A stretch of DNA of 64,000 nucleotides from Sweltsa coloradensis (taxonomy: Eukaryota; Arthropoda; Insecta; Plecoptera; Chloroperlidae), in NCBI GenBank assembly GCA_024449915.1, contig JAMZAV010001468.1, positions 96,088 through 160,087 on the forward strand, written 5' to 3'. Each line of letters opens with the position of its first letter. Position 1 is the stretch's first letter. Positions 52,690 through 64,000 of this stretch are shown in pieces. The notes under the pieces are model-generated. The model made no database searches and was not told the DNA's origin. It was given only the letters and a program-made list of their open reading frames with translations. The translations under genes were made by a program, and so were the position numbers.

Positions 52690-55447
52690 CGCGCTACAGA
52701 TGCTACGGAAACTAGCGGGAAAAATCGCGGGACGTCCCGTGCGGGAGTTATCGCGGGAAGATCGCAGGACGACCCGTGTGGGTCCCGCCCGGGCAAGTGA
52801 GGGAAAAAGACTGCGGGAAGAGTGCGGGAAGAGTGCGAGAAAGCCCAAAAATGTTTGTTGGGTATATTTTCCAAATGAAAGACGGAGAGAGAGATGACAC
52901 TGTCAACCTCGACATTGGAGGAGTGGAGGTGAACTTTGTTATCGATAGTGGGGCCTCAAAAAAAAAATTTAATAAAACTACTTGGGAGAAAATGAAGACT
53001 CAGGGAGTCAAGGGCACCTCATCATTGAAAAAAAACCCATTGTTTCCGTTTGGAGCCACAAAAACCACTCATACCCCTAGGACGTTTTGACACCACGGGT
53101 CACTTTGGACAATAAGGCAACCATTAAAAGAAAAGGTTTATTTTCATGACTGCGGGGGCTGCCCTCTGCTGTCCAAACGCACTGAAAGGGAGTTGGGGGT
53201 ACTCATGCTAGGCTATCCTTTACGCAGCTATCTGAGGTCTCGCATGCTAGTAAGCAAACAGTGAAAAACACAGCCATGATAGTTAATTCCAGCAGTCCCT
53301 TTAGCTAATGATTGCTATGTGAAAAAGAATAACAGTCTTAAGGACAAGTTGAAGGCTGAGTTTCCCACTGTTTTTGAAGGAATAGGCAGATTGAAAGATT
53401 TCCAATTGCCACTAAAGATAAAACCCGAGATAACCCCTACTGTCCAACGTGCCAGAAGATACCCACTGCACCTCCTGGATACCATAAAGCTTAGCCTGGA
53501 AGAAAAATTGCTAACGACATATAGAAAGGGTAATCACCTCAGTTTGGGTTTCTCCCTTTTATTGTAGGGGAAAAAAAAGGGTGCTTTAAGGCTGATTGTA
53601 ATGCCAGGGAGGCAAAAAAGGCAATCGAAAAGGAAGGCACCCTATTCCCCTTATCGGGAAACTTTCTCCAAACTACATGGGGCTACAGTGTTCTCATTGC
53701 TTGACTGAAATGAAGCGTTTCCATCAGCTGGAATTAACAGAACAATCACGGGAAATTACTACATTTTCCACGCCATTTGGCTTGATGCGCTACAAAACTT
53801 TGATTTTTGGGCTCAATTGTGCGTCGGAAATTTTTCAAAAAGTGATTGAACAGGTCATAGCAGAATGCGAGGGAGTAGAAAATTACATAGATGATTTTCC
53901 TGTCTGGGGAAGGACCCCAGAGAGAGCATGATCAAAGACTTCGTGCCCTGTTGCGAACCTTGGGAAGATCGGGCACTTACCCTGAACCTAGATAAATTGG
54001 TTTTGAGCCAAAACCCGTGGTTGAGTTCAGGGGACATCTTTTTTTCAGCAAAAGGTCCAGCCACTCACTAATAGAGAATAGAAGCTGTAGAAAGTTTCCG
54101 TGCACCCACCAACACACAGGAACTTGCTTGCCTGCTTGGACTTGTGGCTTATAGTGCAAGATTTATTCCTAACTATTCTGCACTCACGTTTCCCCTACGG
54201 AAGCTACTAAAAACCAACACTGAGTTTCTTTGGGGCGCTGATCAGGATGAGGCCATGTCACAGATAATAAAGGTCCTAACAACTCAACCAGTGCTTGCTT
54301 TTTACAGAAAAGGAGCTCCTACCACAGTTATAGTTGATGGAGGCCCTCAGGCTACGGGGGCCCTTTTGCTTCAGGAGCTAGCAAAATTGCTTTTCCTGTG
54401 GCGGGTGTTGCGTTACCTTAATTTTGTTGGGGAGGATAGCTTCAACCACATTTATGAAGAGGTTCTATTAGAATTCCCGGATACCATCAACCGCCAACAA
54501 GCAAGACAAGTCATAAATGCTGCTGTGCAAGCCAGGGTCCTGGCTAGAAAATGGACAACTTTATTTTATCCGAGTTGTACCTGAGCCGAGTGTGAATTGG
54601 TTTTCTAAATTATTGTTTATAATTTTTTGCGCTCTGGGAAAAGCAATTCTAGTTATTTTTTTCAAAAGCAGCATTATTTGTGTTTTCTGAAAGTTTTTTT
54701 CTACAGAGTGTTGGAAATTAAAGTATGCCTAAGGAGTGATAAACTGTATGTGGGGCATGAAGTAAGCTTGTTGCCTTTGATTGTTCTTTAAAAAAATTGT
54801 TCAATAATAAAAAAAAAAAACAACCACGCCCCTGCATCCTCAAGCAAATGGCGAAGTTGAACGTCAGAACCGCTCCATAGTACGCTGTCTGAAGATTGCC
54901 TATAATACTAACCAAGACCCGAAGGCCGCGTTGTTGGGAATATCTTTTTGCATATCGCACAAACCCGCATACCACGACAGGAGTCTCCCGGCCAAGCTGT
55001 TTTTTGAACGAGAGCTTCGGGAAAAAGGGGCCTACCTTCTCTGCTCAAGGTCTTTGGATACGGAGGTGAGGGACCGGGATGCATAGCAAAGGCTCGAATG
55101 AAGGATTATGCAGATGCTCCAGGAGGGCGGCTGAGCGCGATCTTGTTGTGGGAGATAAGGTATTGGTGAAGCAACAAACTCCTCACAAGTTGGCTACTCC
55201 TTTCTGTCCACACCTTACCGGGTGGTGGCCAACATGGGAATGCCGTGACTTTCGATCACCGGAAGGAGTTGACTACAGCCGAAACTCTTCGTTGTACGTC
55301 GGTACAACAGCGTTTGAGTCCTGAGGAGCCGACTAATGTGCCGGTGGCGAGCCCGATACAGGCTTCAAACTCTTCGGCCGTAGTTCGAGAAGAAAGTCTC
55401 CGCCGTTCACAGCGAGTGCGCGCCAAGCCACTTCGCTACCAAGACTG
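52690..55447 (+). pseudogene. Ty3/gypsy retrotransposon polyprotein, degenerate
   Basis: Protease: 'NLDIGGVEVNFVIDSGAS' (52,904-52,960) with the DSGAS site. RT: 'FQLPLKIKPEITPTVQRAR', 'LTEMKRFHQLELTEQSREIT', 'FSTPFGLMRYKTLIFGL', 'SEIFQKVIEQV' and 'NYIDDFPVWG' (YIDD, 53,885). Next comes the linker 'LLGLVAYSARFIPNYSALTF' and an RNase H-like start ('VIVDGGPQATGALLLQE'). Integrase end: about 54,838-55,000 'HPQANGEVERQNRSIVRCLK', then a C-terminal domain ending 'SLRRSQRVRAKPLRYQD' at 55,446. The integrase core and its HHCC finger are missing or replaced (54,440-54,830), and many frameshifts occur. No gag was seen. Confidence 0.85.
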
Positions 55448-55606
55448 ACTCAGTTATACTCGGAGGTTTAGTTGTAGGATTTTAGTTTTTTGCTAGTTTT
55501 AAAATTTTATTCGGCCTAAGGGTTTTTTTAGCGTTTATTTAGTTTAGTTTTTGAAGTGTTTACGTTAAGGATTCTTTTGCACAGCACATAAACCCGTCTA
55601 ATCTTT

Positions 55607-55770
55607 AGGGGGGGGGGGGGGGGGGGAGTGTAGGGTTTACACATTCAATAAGTGCCGCCAGTGATAGGGTAGTTACCTTCCCAAGGAGATGCTGCCCCTA
55701 GCGGAGAGCCGAGAGCTAGGGGGGGATGCTCGTGGCAGTCGACGGATGGGCAGTGCCCGAGACACAGGTG
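55607..55770 (+). repeat. Polypurine tract and start of a 3' LTR
   Basis: A run of about 19 G then AG (55,608-55,628) directly precedes TGTAGGGTTTACACATTC, a TG-starting sequence, as a PPT-LTR junction would. The LTR end and the 5' LTR were not found in the window, so the length is a guess. Confidence 0.5.
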
Positions 55771-56285
55771 TGTACAGTGTGCTCAAATTACAACTGTACT
55801 TTATTTCCACAGTTCTGCCCTAGAAAAAAAGGTGGGCCAACAATCCACCTTTATAATAATCATAAGAAGGTGTTGCCAAAACGTGGAGAATCCACAGACG
55901 AGCTAGAGCCAAGATTCCGACATGGCATTTATATAAAAGGCTACTTTTCCTAAGTGGGGAAAGATCAAACAAAAGCGAGTCAAAATCATCTCTGAAGGTG
56001 AGATCATAGAGTTATAAAATAGTAGGCCTATACCGTTAACGTTTGCCTCTTGCCAGCTCCACATAGCGTGTATGTATAAATGTTGTATAAATAAATGTGT
56101 ATAAATGTATAAATATGACATAAATAAATGACTAATGATCAAATTTAAAAATAAGAGTGACCGACCTAGGGGGTATACAATCCATACATTGTGTTTTGGC
56201 TGACTAAACTTTCACTTAGGCCATCTTTGTACATCTTAAAAGTGCTTGATAACGTAATGTAGGCGTAATGCCATGTAACAATGAA
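55771..56285. other. Spacer with short unrecognised ORF
   Basis: A 75-codon frame (55,726-55,953) includes 'KKGGPTIHLYNNHKKVLPKR'. It might be a mobile-element fragment but I do not recognise it. The remainder is AT-rich with an (ATAAATGTAT)-like repetitive stretch near 56,080. Confidence 0.35.
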
Positions 56286-56287
56286 CC

Positions 56288-57000
56288 ATTTATTATTACT
56301 AGGAAACGCTCAGTTGGGCGCGTTGATAAGCGAGCAACGTGCTATAGCTAGAAACCCACAATGCACATTTTTTTAAATTTTAAAATTTTGCGACGGGTTC
56401 GCTGTCCACAGGGCCGAGTTTCCGATATTATTTATTATTGCCAAGGTATTTGGGTAAACCCGTATGTAAATCTTTACTTTGTGGATAAAATCCACCGCCA
56501 TCTAGAGGAACTTGACTCATTGGGAAAAAATATTTAAACTCTTTGGTGGACAAATAATAGACTGCTTCCTCGCAAGTATTTTTTATTACTTTTAGGGGGC
56601 AGTGCAATAGAAACTTCGCGCGTCTTTCGTTGCCATGGCAAAAGTTACTTTTGTTATAATGTAAATTTTCCCTCTACACTACTTATCGGTCAAACTAAAA
56701 ATTTAAAATATTCGTGACCGGACGGACATTCTGAATGATTTGGCTATCTCAGGTTTTGTCGCCGGTTAGTTTGAAAAAAAAACTTTCGATTAACTTTAAT
56801 GTAAATTTTGAATTTTTGAACGTTTTCCCACAAAACAATGGCATTCAATAGAACAAGTTTGCGGATGGTCAAAATTTCAACTCGCCCGAGCCTCCGTTGA
56901 ACTTTTTATGGCGAGACATACAAAAAAAAAAAAAAAACAAAAAAAAAACAAAAAAAAACAAAACGAGTGAAAAATTTTTTTCCGGCAGGTCAAATGGAAC
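56288..57000 (+). mobile_element. MITE-like element, copy 1
   Basis: It starts at GGAAACGCTCAGTTGGGC (56,302). Inside, CAATGCAC, GCTGTCCACAGGGCC, GTTGCCATGGCAA and a poly-A near 56,920 are landmarks, and the end is TTTTTCCGGCAGGTCAAATGGAACG. The opposite ends are GGAAACG and its complement. It has no coding capacity. Confidence 0.7.
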
Positions 57001-57014
57001 GTTTCCTTGCCCCT

Positions 57015-58432
57015 TTAATTATTATTTTTATTACTGGGAAACGTTTCAGTTGGGCCTTTTATAAGCGGCACGTGCTATAGCTAACCCACAATGCACTTTT
57101 TTTTTTTAAAAATTTTAAAATTTTCGACGTTCGCTGTCCACAGGGCCATGTTTCCGATTTTTACTTATTTTGGGCCAATGTATTTGGGTAACCCGTATTA
57201 AATCTTTACTTTGGGGGAAAAAATCCAGCCACTAAGGCCTTGACTCTTTGGGAAAAAAATATTTAAACTCTTTGGTGAAAAATAATAGACTCTTCCTCGA
57301 AGTATTTTGATTATTTTAGGTGGCGTGCTTAGAACTTTGCGGGGGCCCTTTTCGTTGCCATGGCAACGTTACTTTTGGTATAATTGAGCGAGCGAAGCGA
57401 GGTTTCCATTTGCTCTGCCGGAAAAAATTTGTCATGGTTTTGTTTTTTTTTTTTTTTTTTTTTTGTTTGTTTTTTGTTTTTTTTTTGTTTGTATGTCTCG
57501 CGAACGTTCGAACGGAGGCCGGATGGTTGAAATTTTTTTACCCTCCGCAGCTTTGTTCTCGATTGAATGCATTTTTTGTGGCAAAACTTTTTAAAAAAAT
57601 TTAAAAAAATTTTACTTTAAAATTTAAATCGAAATTTTTTTTTTTCAACTCACGGCGACAAATCTGAGATAGCCAAATCATTAAAAATGTCCGCCCGGGT
57701 CACGAATATTTTAAATTTTATTTTGACCCGATAAGTATGTAGTAAAAATTAATTATAAAAAAAAGTAACGTTGCCTGGCAACAAAAAAGACCGCAAATTT
57801 TTCTAATGCACGCCACCTAGAAGTTATAAAAATATTTTTCAAAGAAGCAGTCTTTATTTGTAAACAAAGGGTTTAAATATTTTTTCCCAAGGATCAAGGC
57901 CTCTAGAGGGCGGGGTTTTTAAAAAGTAAGTTTAAAACACGGGTTTACCAAATCCCTTTGGCAATAAAAAAATAAACTGAAACGCGAACGCGTAAATTTT
58001 AAAAAATTTAAAAAAAAATGTGCAATGGGGTTAGCATAGCAGTGCTCGTTTTCAACGGCCCAACTGAGCGTTTCCTAGTGAAAATTTCCATCTACACCTT
58101 TATCGAATAAAACAAAAATTAAACATATTCGTGACCACGGACTTTCTAATGATTTGGCTATTCAGATTTGTCGCCCCGGGTTTGTTTTTTAAAAAAAAAA
58201 TTTGATTAATTTAAGTAACTTTTTAAATTTTTTTAAAAGATTTTTCCACAAAACAATGGTTCCAAACGAGAACAAAGCTTGCGGGGGTCAAATTTCCTCG
58301 ATCCCAGCCTCCGTTTAAAAAATTATGGGGAGACATACAAAAAAAAAAAAAAAAAAAAAAAAAACAAAACCCGTGTAATTTTTTCCGGCAGAGTCAAATG
58401 GAAACGCTCGCTTCGCTCGCTTAATTTTTTTA
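57015..58432. mobile_element. MITE-like element, copy 2, with copy 3 nested in reverse orientation
   Basis: 57,040-57,383 repeats the first half of copy 1. 57,386-58,075 is a complete copy in reverse (it ends GGCCCAACTGAGCGTTTCC). 58,080-58,432 continues the second half of copy 1 to GTCAAATGGAAACGCTCGC. Copy 3 thus sits inside copy 2, and together they form a hairpin of several hundred bases. Compared with copy 1, many differences are losses from homopolymers or dinucleotides. Confidence 0.7.
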
Positions 58433-61400
58433 TTTTTCTTTTATTTACCCAATATGAACATTAAATATTGGGGATTTAAAGCTTTCACCAGAATGAACCC
58501 ACCTCTAAGGTGAACCCCTATTTCAAAAAAATTAAAATACAGAATTAAAAAAAACAATACATACAAAAATAACTGAAACAAAGTCTTTATACTAAACTTT
58601 TCGAGAATGGGCGGTTCCCCAATAATGCTGCTTTTTAAACTCTGGGGTCCAGTGATTGCCCGAGATGTTGGAGGTTCTCTCAAACTTCTTCCAATTGTCC
58701 CACAAACTCCAATTTTAATGGGAACAACCTTACAAATGACATTCCACATTCGTTGAATTTCTATTTGAAGGTCTCGATATCTTGTGCGTTTCTCTGCTTC
58801 CTTTAATACTATGTTGCGGTCTGATGGAATAGCTACATCGATGATCAAACATTTTTAAATCTCTTTGTTTTTAACAACAATGTCTGGTTTGTTGTGAAGA
58901 ACCTTTCGATCAGTGATTATTTGCTCATTCCACAATATTGTCACATTACCATTGTCAACTACTTGCTCTGGTTTATGCATGTACCATTTGTCAGAAGTTT
59001 CGATTTATAACTTTCTACAAATGTTCCAATGCAAATATGCCCCAACCTTATCATGTTGATCAATGTATTCCGTTTTTGCTAAGACCGGGCATCCAGAAAT
59101 ATTTGCTCCACGCTTTCTTCATAAAGCTTACACAAACGACACTTGTGATCTACTTCGAGTTTGAGAATTCTTTTTTCGTAACTTTTTGTTCTTAAGGCTT
59201 GATCTTGTGCAGCTACGATAAGACTTTCAGTTTCACCCTTGAGATTACTTCTGCCCAGCCACTTATTGGTTTGATCTTGGTCAATATGTGGTTGCTCCAT
59301 GCGTGTAATATATTGTCCATGCAAAGGTTTAGACTTCCAGCAACTTATTAGATCTTCCTGGATAATATTCTTAATTTTCTTCTTGATAACCTTGACCTTG
59401 TTAGTGATGGACCCATTGATCTGATTAATATCGGTTAATTCCATACCTGATTGAAACTTGTTGCTTAACTTAATGATAGATTTTCTCATAGCTTTGCTAG
59501 ACTCATGTTCTTGAAACCATTCTAATAAATTTGTCATCTTCTTTACCTTCTATGTATAAACTTAAACCAATCATTGCTGTTTTGTATGACCCCTCTAGTT
59601 GAGTTATTCCGCGACCTCCATTCTTCCTTGCGATATACAGTCTTTCTACGTCCGCTCGTGGATGGTGCATTCCGTTTATTGTCAACAGTTTTCTTGTTTT
59701 TCGATCTAATCTCTTAAGTTCTTCAATGCTCCAATCTAATATCCCAAAGCTATCAGATAAGACTGGCACAGCAAATTGACCAATTGCAATACTAGTTTTA
59801 TTTCGTCCGTTCAATTCACTTTCAAGTATTAATCTTAGGCGTCGTTTGTATTCTTTGCTCAATTTATCTTTCATTAATGTATGCTGAACACCGTTACCTT
59901 CTTCTACTCCAAGATATTTATAAGTTGATTCTTGACCAATGTCCTCAATAGTGATATGCTCGTCAAGTTGGATTGTTTCACTTGAGACAATCTTCCCTCT
60001 TTTGAATGTCGCTTTCTTGCACTTCTCGATTCCAAATTCCATACAAATGTCGTCACTGAAAGTTTTGACGATATTTAGATAGATACTAAGTTCTTCGTCA
60101 TTTTTTGCAAATATTTTAAATCGTCCATGTACAGAAGATGCGAGACTTTATCTTCATTTGGCAATAATACATACCCCAAACCTGCGTCATTGAGGCACTT
60201 AGTCAAAGGAAACAAGCTCATGCAGAATAGAAGTGGCGATAACGAATCACCCTGAAATATTCCTCGTTGTATGTGAACATTACTTGATACGATTTCTTCG
60301 GTCTCCGTCTTATTTTCATACTTGTATTCCAATGTAGCATCATAATTTGCAGAAGTTGACAACAATTGGGCTGACCTTATACATTTCCAATACTTTTAAT
60401 ATCCAACTATGTGGCACACTATCAAATGCTTCTTGTAATCAATCCAACCTACGCTAAGATTCTTCTGCCTCTGTTTACAATTTTCCATTATAGCTTTACT
60501 CAACAGAAGATGATCCTTACAGCCATACGTATTTCTACAACAACCTTTTTTGCTCTAATGGCATTACATTATTTGTAGCTAAAAATACTTGCATTCGTTC
60601 AGTTAAATTGAAGTTAAGATTTTTATACATTGTAGGTAAACATGTGATAGGTCTATAATTTTTGGTTGTTCAGTTTGTGCAGACTTTCGGTAACAAATAC
60701 GTAACCCCTATGGTCAACCATACTGGTGCGTCTTCAGGATGAACTAAAGCATTATTAAGCAAAGTTACTAGAATAGTATGAGTGGATGTCAGTTGTTTTA
60801 GCCAAAAAGTTGGATAATTTGTCTGGCCCTGGTGCTTTCCAGCTAGAACTTTTCCGAAGGGAACTAGACAAATCACCCAATGTAATTTCTTCCCAATTCA
60901 TATCCGGAGAATCAGCACAATCCAATTCTTGATGTTGAATCCATTTAGCTTCTGAATTATGCTTTTTGTTATCTTCCCAGATTGATTTCCAAAAAAATTC
61001 TATTTCATCTTTGTTGGTGATTTTTTATTTCAATGTTTTTTTTCCAAGCTCTCTGTAGAATTTATTTCCATTTTCTGAGAAAGTTTATTTTGTCTAAATG
61101 CAGTTCTTTTTGTGTATCTTCTTATTCTCTGAGCTTTTGCCTGGATCTTCTGTTTCAATTGCTCTTCTACTTGAACCGCATCTTGGGACTTGTGTATACT
61201 ATACTTTTCAAAAAGTTGTCGTTTCTTTACAGTAAGTTTATACGAAAGATTAATTTTAGTTCTTATTTCATGAAACAAGGATAGGTCTTTCCGCCATGAA
61301 TCAATTTGTTTTGAATTCGTATTTTCCACTTTGGTGTTAATACGACTGTTTTTAAAAGTGATTGTTCTTTTTTACAAGTTTGTCTGTAATAACTGAGGCC

Positions 61401-62290
61401 GTTCCATAAAGTATATGATTAAGGCTTGTTATGTCATTGGATGCAATTCAACAATAATTCTGTCTAAAACAGCGTTAGCATTTGAGATTAATTGTTCTGC
61501 TTTTTTGTTTAATCTTATTTTAGCGAGGCGTTCACGGGAGTTATGGAATATTTTGAATTTGTATCCATTGAGAAATAATTTCGTCCATTAAGTTGGCACT
61601 TTCTTCAGTCAAACAGGAATGCACTTTCTCTAGATTGTGTTCATTGACATTCAGTCCTCTCTACACCCCTATCTGGTTACCATATTGTCTAGTTCTTCCA
61701 TCCCGGGTATCAGAAAAATCTGTACGGGAATGACATGTCCAGTTCTTCCCTTCTGAGTTGAGGCTGCAGGACTACCCCATTAATCACAACTCTTACATCT
61801 TGTTTGATTACACTTAACTCGTAATCAGATAGTTTCTTTTTCTTTTCAATGAATCTCCTTTGATTCGCTAGCTTGTTGGCATTCAGATCTGGTCTTTTAT
61901 TAGGATTGCGTTTCCGCCAAGTTGGTAGGTTTGTTTCAAATTTATTGTCCCCGTTGTTTCTTGCACATAAAAATGACACCACATTAATTCGGTATATTCC
62001 TCTCTACTCCATGGTTGGTGTTTGTTGTATGATTAAGGTTATCATTATCATCAACTCGTGCTCTATTACAGTTCCAAGGTCATTTTGAATTGCTTCGTTA
62101 TAATATCCTGGTTCCATTTTCGATATAGTACTCTAACATACAGTGCATCTTTTTTACCAACTTCCTTGATTTTAACTTTCAAGTAACCTTGATCTCCTGC
62201 ACTGTTGTTGCTATACACCTTTAGCATGCAGTGCATCTCTACTATTTCCATTGATGCAATAAACAAAAACACTTTTCCCAGTTATAAAAC
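58433..62290 (-). pseudogene. Non-LTR retrotransposon with RT, zinc knuckle and restriction-like endonuclease
   Basis: Minus-strand order: N-terminal charged region (62,272-61,030, 'RIRRYTKRTAFRQNKLSQKM'); RT at 60,876-60,075 with 'NYPTFWLKQLTSTHTILVTL', 'RGIFQGDSLSPLLFCMSLFP' and the catalytic 'SHLLYMDDLK'. 60,042-59,079 contains 'MHHPRADVERLYIARKNGGR' and the knuckle-like 'CRLCKLYEESVEQIF'. 58,890-58,560 carries the restriction-like endonuclease: 'KPDIVVKNKEI', 'IIDVAIPSDRNI' and 'VPIKIGVCGTIGR'. This layout fits R2/R4/NeSL-like LINEs that cut with a PD-(D/E)xK enzyme. Frameshifts split it into about eight open pieces; the RT-to-linker piece of 179 codons is the longest. The 3' end at 58,433 is TAAATAAAAGAAAAATAAAA. 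Confidence 0.85.
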
Positions 62291-62488
62291 TGTAAATAAT
62301 TTTAAAATACTAAAACACAAATATAAACTCATAGGAAGCTTCCACTCACCTGCTAACAATAGTGCGGTAAGAGAATACCATACCAAACGTTCTGATATCA
62401 AAATTTACACAAAACCTCAACGAAATCCCACTGAAATCACTTTCTAATCAGAGCCAATCTGATAGTATGCCATTTCCAAGTAATGGTT

Positions 62489-62489
62489 G

Positions 62490-62561
<72 letters not shown>

Positions 62562-62562
62562 G
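62489..62562. repeat. (ATT)n microsatellite
   Basis: About 24 pure triplets. The Ile-rich minus-strand frame over it is an artefact. Confidence 0.95.
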
Positions 62563-63059
62563 TACACAAGTTATAATTTCGCGACCTGATATAATTGAAG
62601 AGAAATTATAACATATAAATATATATATATACATATAAATTATAACATATTCATATAACAATATGAATGGAGATGTAGTGGTTATAAATTAAGTGATTCG
62701 TGGATTCCTGCCATTAATTTAATTAATCACCTCTCAGCGGAGAAAATGCGTTCAAACCAGAACTACCACCAGATCAACAACAGCATCTTCATCCACAAGA
62801 CCAACATACACCACTACCACCACCCCCACAACCACCTCAACCACCACCACAAAACAAAAAATAGAGCCGTCCACCGCCATCCTGGCAGTTCCCAGAAGAA
62901 GTGAACGTTTGCAACAGAGGCAAACAAACGAAAGAACAGCAGTCCCTTGAAAATGTCATCCACAGTGATGACGCTAAAGTCGGGAAATCAAGAATAATGT
63001 AAATTATTCACCATTACGACGCGACCGAAACATCCCCTCAATGTTATAATTTCTCTTCA

Positions 63060-63060
<1 letters not shown>
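62563..63060 (+). pseudogene. Pro/Thr-rich coding-like remnant between two microsatellites
   Basis: 62,750-62,950 translates to a Thr/Ser- or Pro-rich run ending 'ILAVPRRSERLQQRQTNERT' and a stop. The RRSxRLxxR end resembles the C-terminal tail of retrotransposon polyproteins (weak). The flanks 62,570-62,612 and 63,040-63,062 are inverted copies of TTATAATTTCTCTTCAATT. Confidence 0.35.
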
Positions 63061-63108
<48 letters not shown>

Positions 63109-63167
63109 TTATTATTATTTATTATTATTATTTTATTATATTTTTATTATTATTATTATTATTATTA

Positions 63168-63203
<36 letters not shown>

Positions 63204-63206
63204 TAT
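63061..63206. repeat. (ATT)n microsatellite, imperfect
   Basis: About 145 bases of ATT with TTT and AATT interruptions, placed just upstream of an exon-like region. Confidence 0.95.
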
Positions 63207-63222
63207 AATGGCTATTCTTTTA

Positions 63223-63629
63223 GGTGCGATCGCAAGCTCCTTCCATAGGACCCAGCGAGGAACTGGAGATAGAATTTATAGACGAGAGCCAAGTTGCTGA
63301 AGTTCAAACTTCGAAAAATGTTTGTAAGAAGACACAGCCTGCGAATGGGAACGACCATGAATTTTTACTGAAAAAAGTCCAGAAACTCGGGAAGTTCAGT
63401 GAGTACCCAGAATACGAGGACAAAATTTGACGAGGCATTAGGGCTATTAAAATCTATCAGCAAAGATGAAGAGGATGCGCTCGACGAGCACGACCACTAC
63501 GCGGTTTCGGTGGCAAAATCTATACGAGATATGACTCCACTAGCGGCAAGCTGTGCGAAAATCGAGATCCAGAAGGTCCTCGTCACTTATCATTCAGATA
63601 ATCCCAATAATCCTTATAGGCCAAAATAG
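63223..63629 (+). CDS. Exon with BESS-like motif, possible MADF-BESS regulator, 3' exon
   Basis: A CTATTCTTTTAG acceptor precedes GTGCGATCGC. The first frame gives an acidic region ('ELEIEFIDESQVAE') to 63,430. A second frame, overlapping from 63,399, gives 'TRTKFDEALGLLKSI', 'DHYAVSVAKSIRDMTPLAAS' and 'CAKIEIQKVLVTYH', stopping at 63,627-63,629. The last part fits the BESS protein-interaction motif found at the C-terminus of MADF-DNA-binding factors of arthropods. One base change near 63,400 would join the two frames. The MADF part would lie upstream, beyond the microsatellite; it is not seen in the window. Confidence 0.5.
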
Positions 63630-64000
63630 ACATAAGGGTAGTTAGTTCATGTTATTTGCTCTAACAATTTGCACATCAATTGTTTTTTTTAGGTAGCCCT
63701 ACCAGTACTGTAGCCTACCGTAGGCCTACTGTTTTTTTGTTTTTTTAAATTTTTATGTATTCATTGTAAAACCTGTGGTTTATTTAATTATGCCTAATAA
63801 CATTTTAGGATTAGTTGTAATTTTGTTGACTACTTTACCATGCTTTTGAATTTTGATGTCAAATATTAATATTTTTATAATAGGGCCTACCTACTTAAGG
63901 CACTATATTGTAAAATAAGAACAGTACATTGAGTCTATTCGTCTTGTGAAAGTTGTCGTACACCATTGCAGGTCACTGCATAAGTGTACGTGTAGGCCCG
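63630..64000. other. 3' flank of the BESS exon
   Basis: AT-rich, with several GTAGGCCTAC-type palindromes as at the left edge of the window. No gene seen. Confidence 0.4.

Noticed and set aside
58279..58464. Lysine-run plus-strand ORF
   Set aside because: Spans the poly-A core of a MITE and the AT-rich LINE end; no conserved content.
62437..62661. Isoleucine-rich minus-strand ORF
   Set aside because: Translation of a pure ATT microsatellite.

Overview
The window is a repeat-dominated stretch of a eukaryotic (invertebrate animal, most likely arthropod) nuclear genome. Reasons: (ATT)n microsatellites, tRNA-derived SINEs, several non-LTR retrotransposon families, Penelope, Ty3/gypsy, hAT, Helitron, pogo and other DNA-transposon proteins, THAP and BESS domains, GT-AG introns, and frequent AGGCCTA-type words. 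Almost nothing looks like an ordinary host gene; the two candidates are a trypsin-family C-terminal fragment near 34 kb and a BESS-type exon at the right edge. All family names come from reading motifs by eye, with no database search.

Layout. 0-10 kb: AGGCCTA-rich duplication, a tRNA-SINE, two 5'-truncated minus-strand LINEs of a restriction-like-endonuclease type with (AAT)n tails, a Penelope-like remnant, and a five-unit ~255-bp satellite. 10-19 kb: two complete but dead DNA transposons, each with long terminal inverted repeats (TIRs) built from ~170-190 bp subrepeats, TAG...CTA ends and a 3-bp target duplication. Both carry pieces of one multi-copy protein family, and the second splits a SINE. 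19-28 kb: a broken transposase-like gene invaded by a complete pogo/Tigger element (TA target duplication) and by a LINE-tailed repeat here called S2. 28-36 kb: a mosaic of gypsy integrase, LINE reverse transcriptase, a LINE ORF1 with an SGNH esterase, a THAP protein, a protease exon and a hAT/Helitron junction, peppered with S2 copies. 36-41 kb: an intron-containing DDE-like gene interrupted by a LINE.

41,262-50,634 is the most striking object: a 9.37-kb element made almost entirely of two inverted ~3.63-kb arms around a 1.66-kb tandem-repeat centre. It starts AG, ends CT, and is flanked by the 6-bp duplication TACATA, a Maverick/Polinton-like signature. Each arm carries one copy of a gene whose protein contains a PC4/SUB1-like single-strand DNA-binding segment; the right copy is open (272 codons), the left is broken by single-base indels.

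50.6-64 kb: an unannotated spacer with a tRNA-like segment, a degenerate Ty3/gypsy element, nested MITEs in hairpin arrangement, a minus-strand LINE with RT, zinc knuckle and restriction-like endonuclease, microsatellites and the BESS exon. Many reading frames break at homopolymers, so part of the decay may be consensus error rather than mutation.
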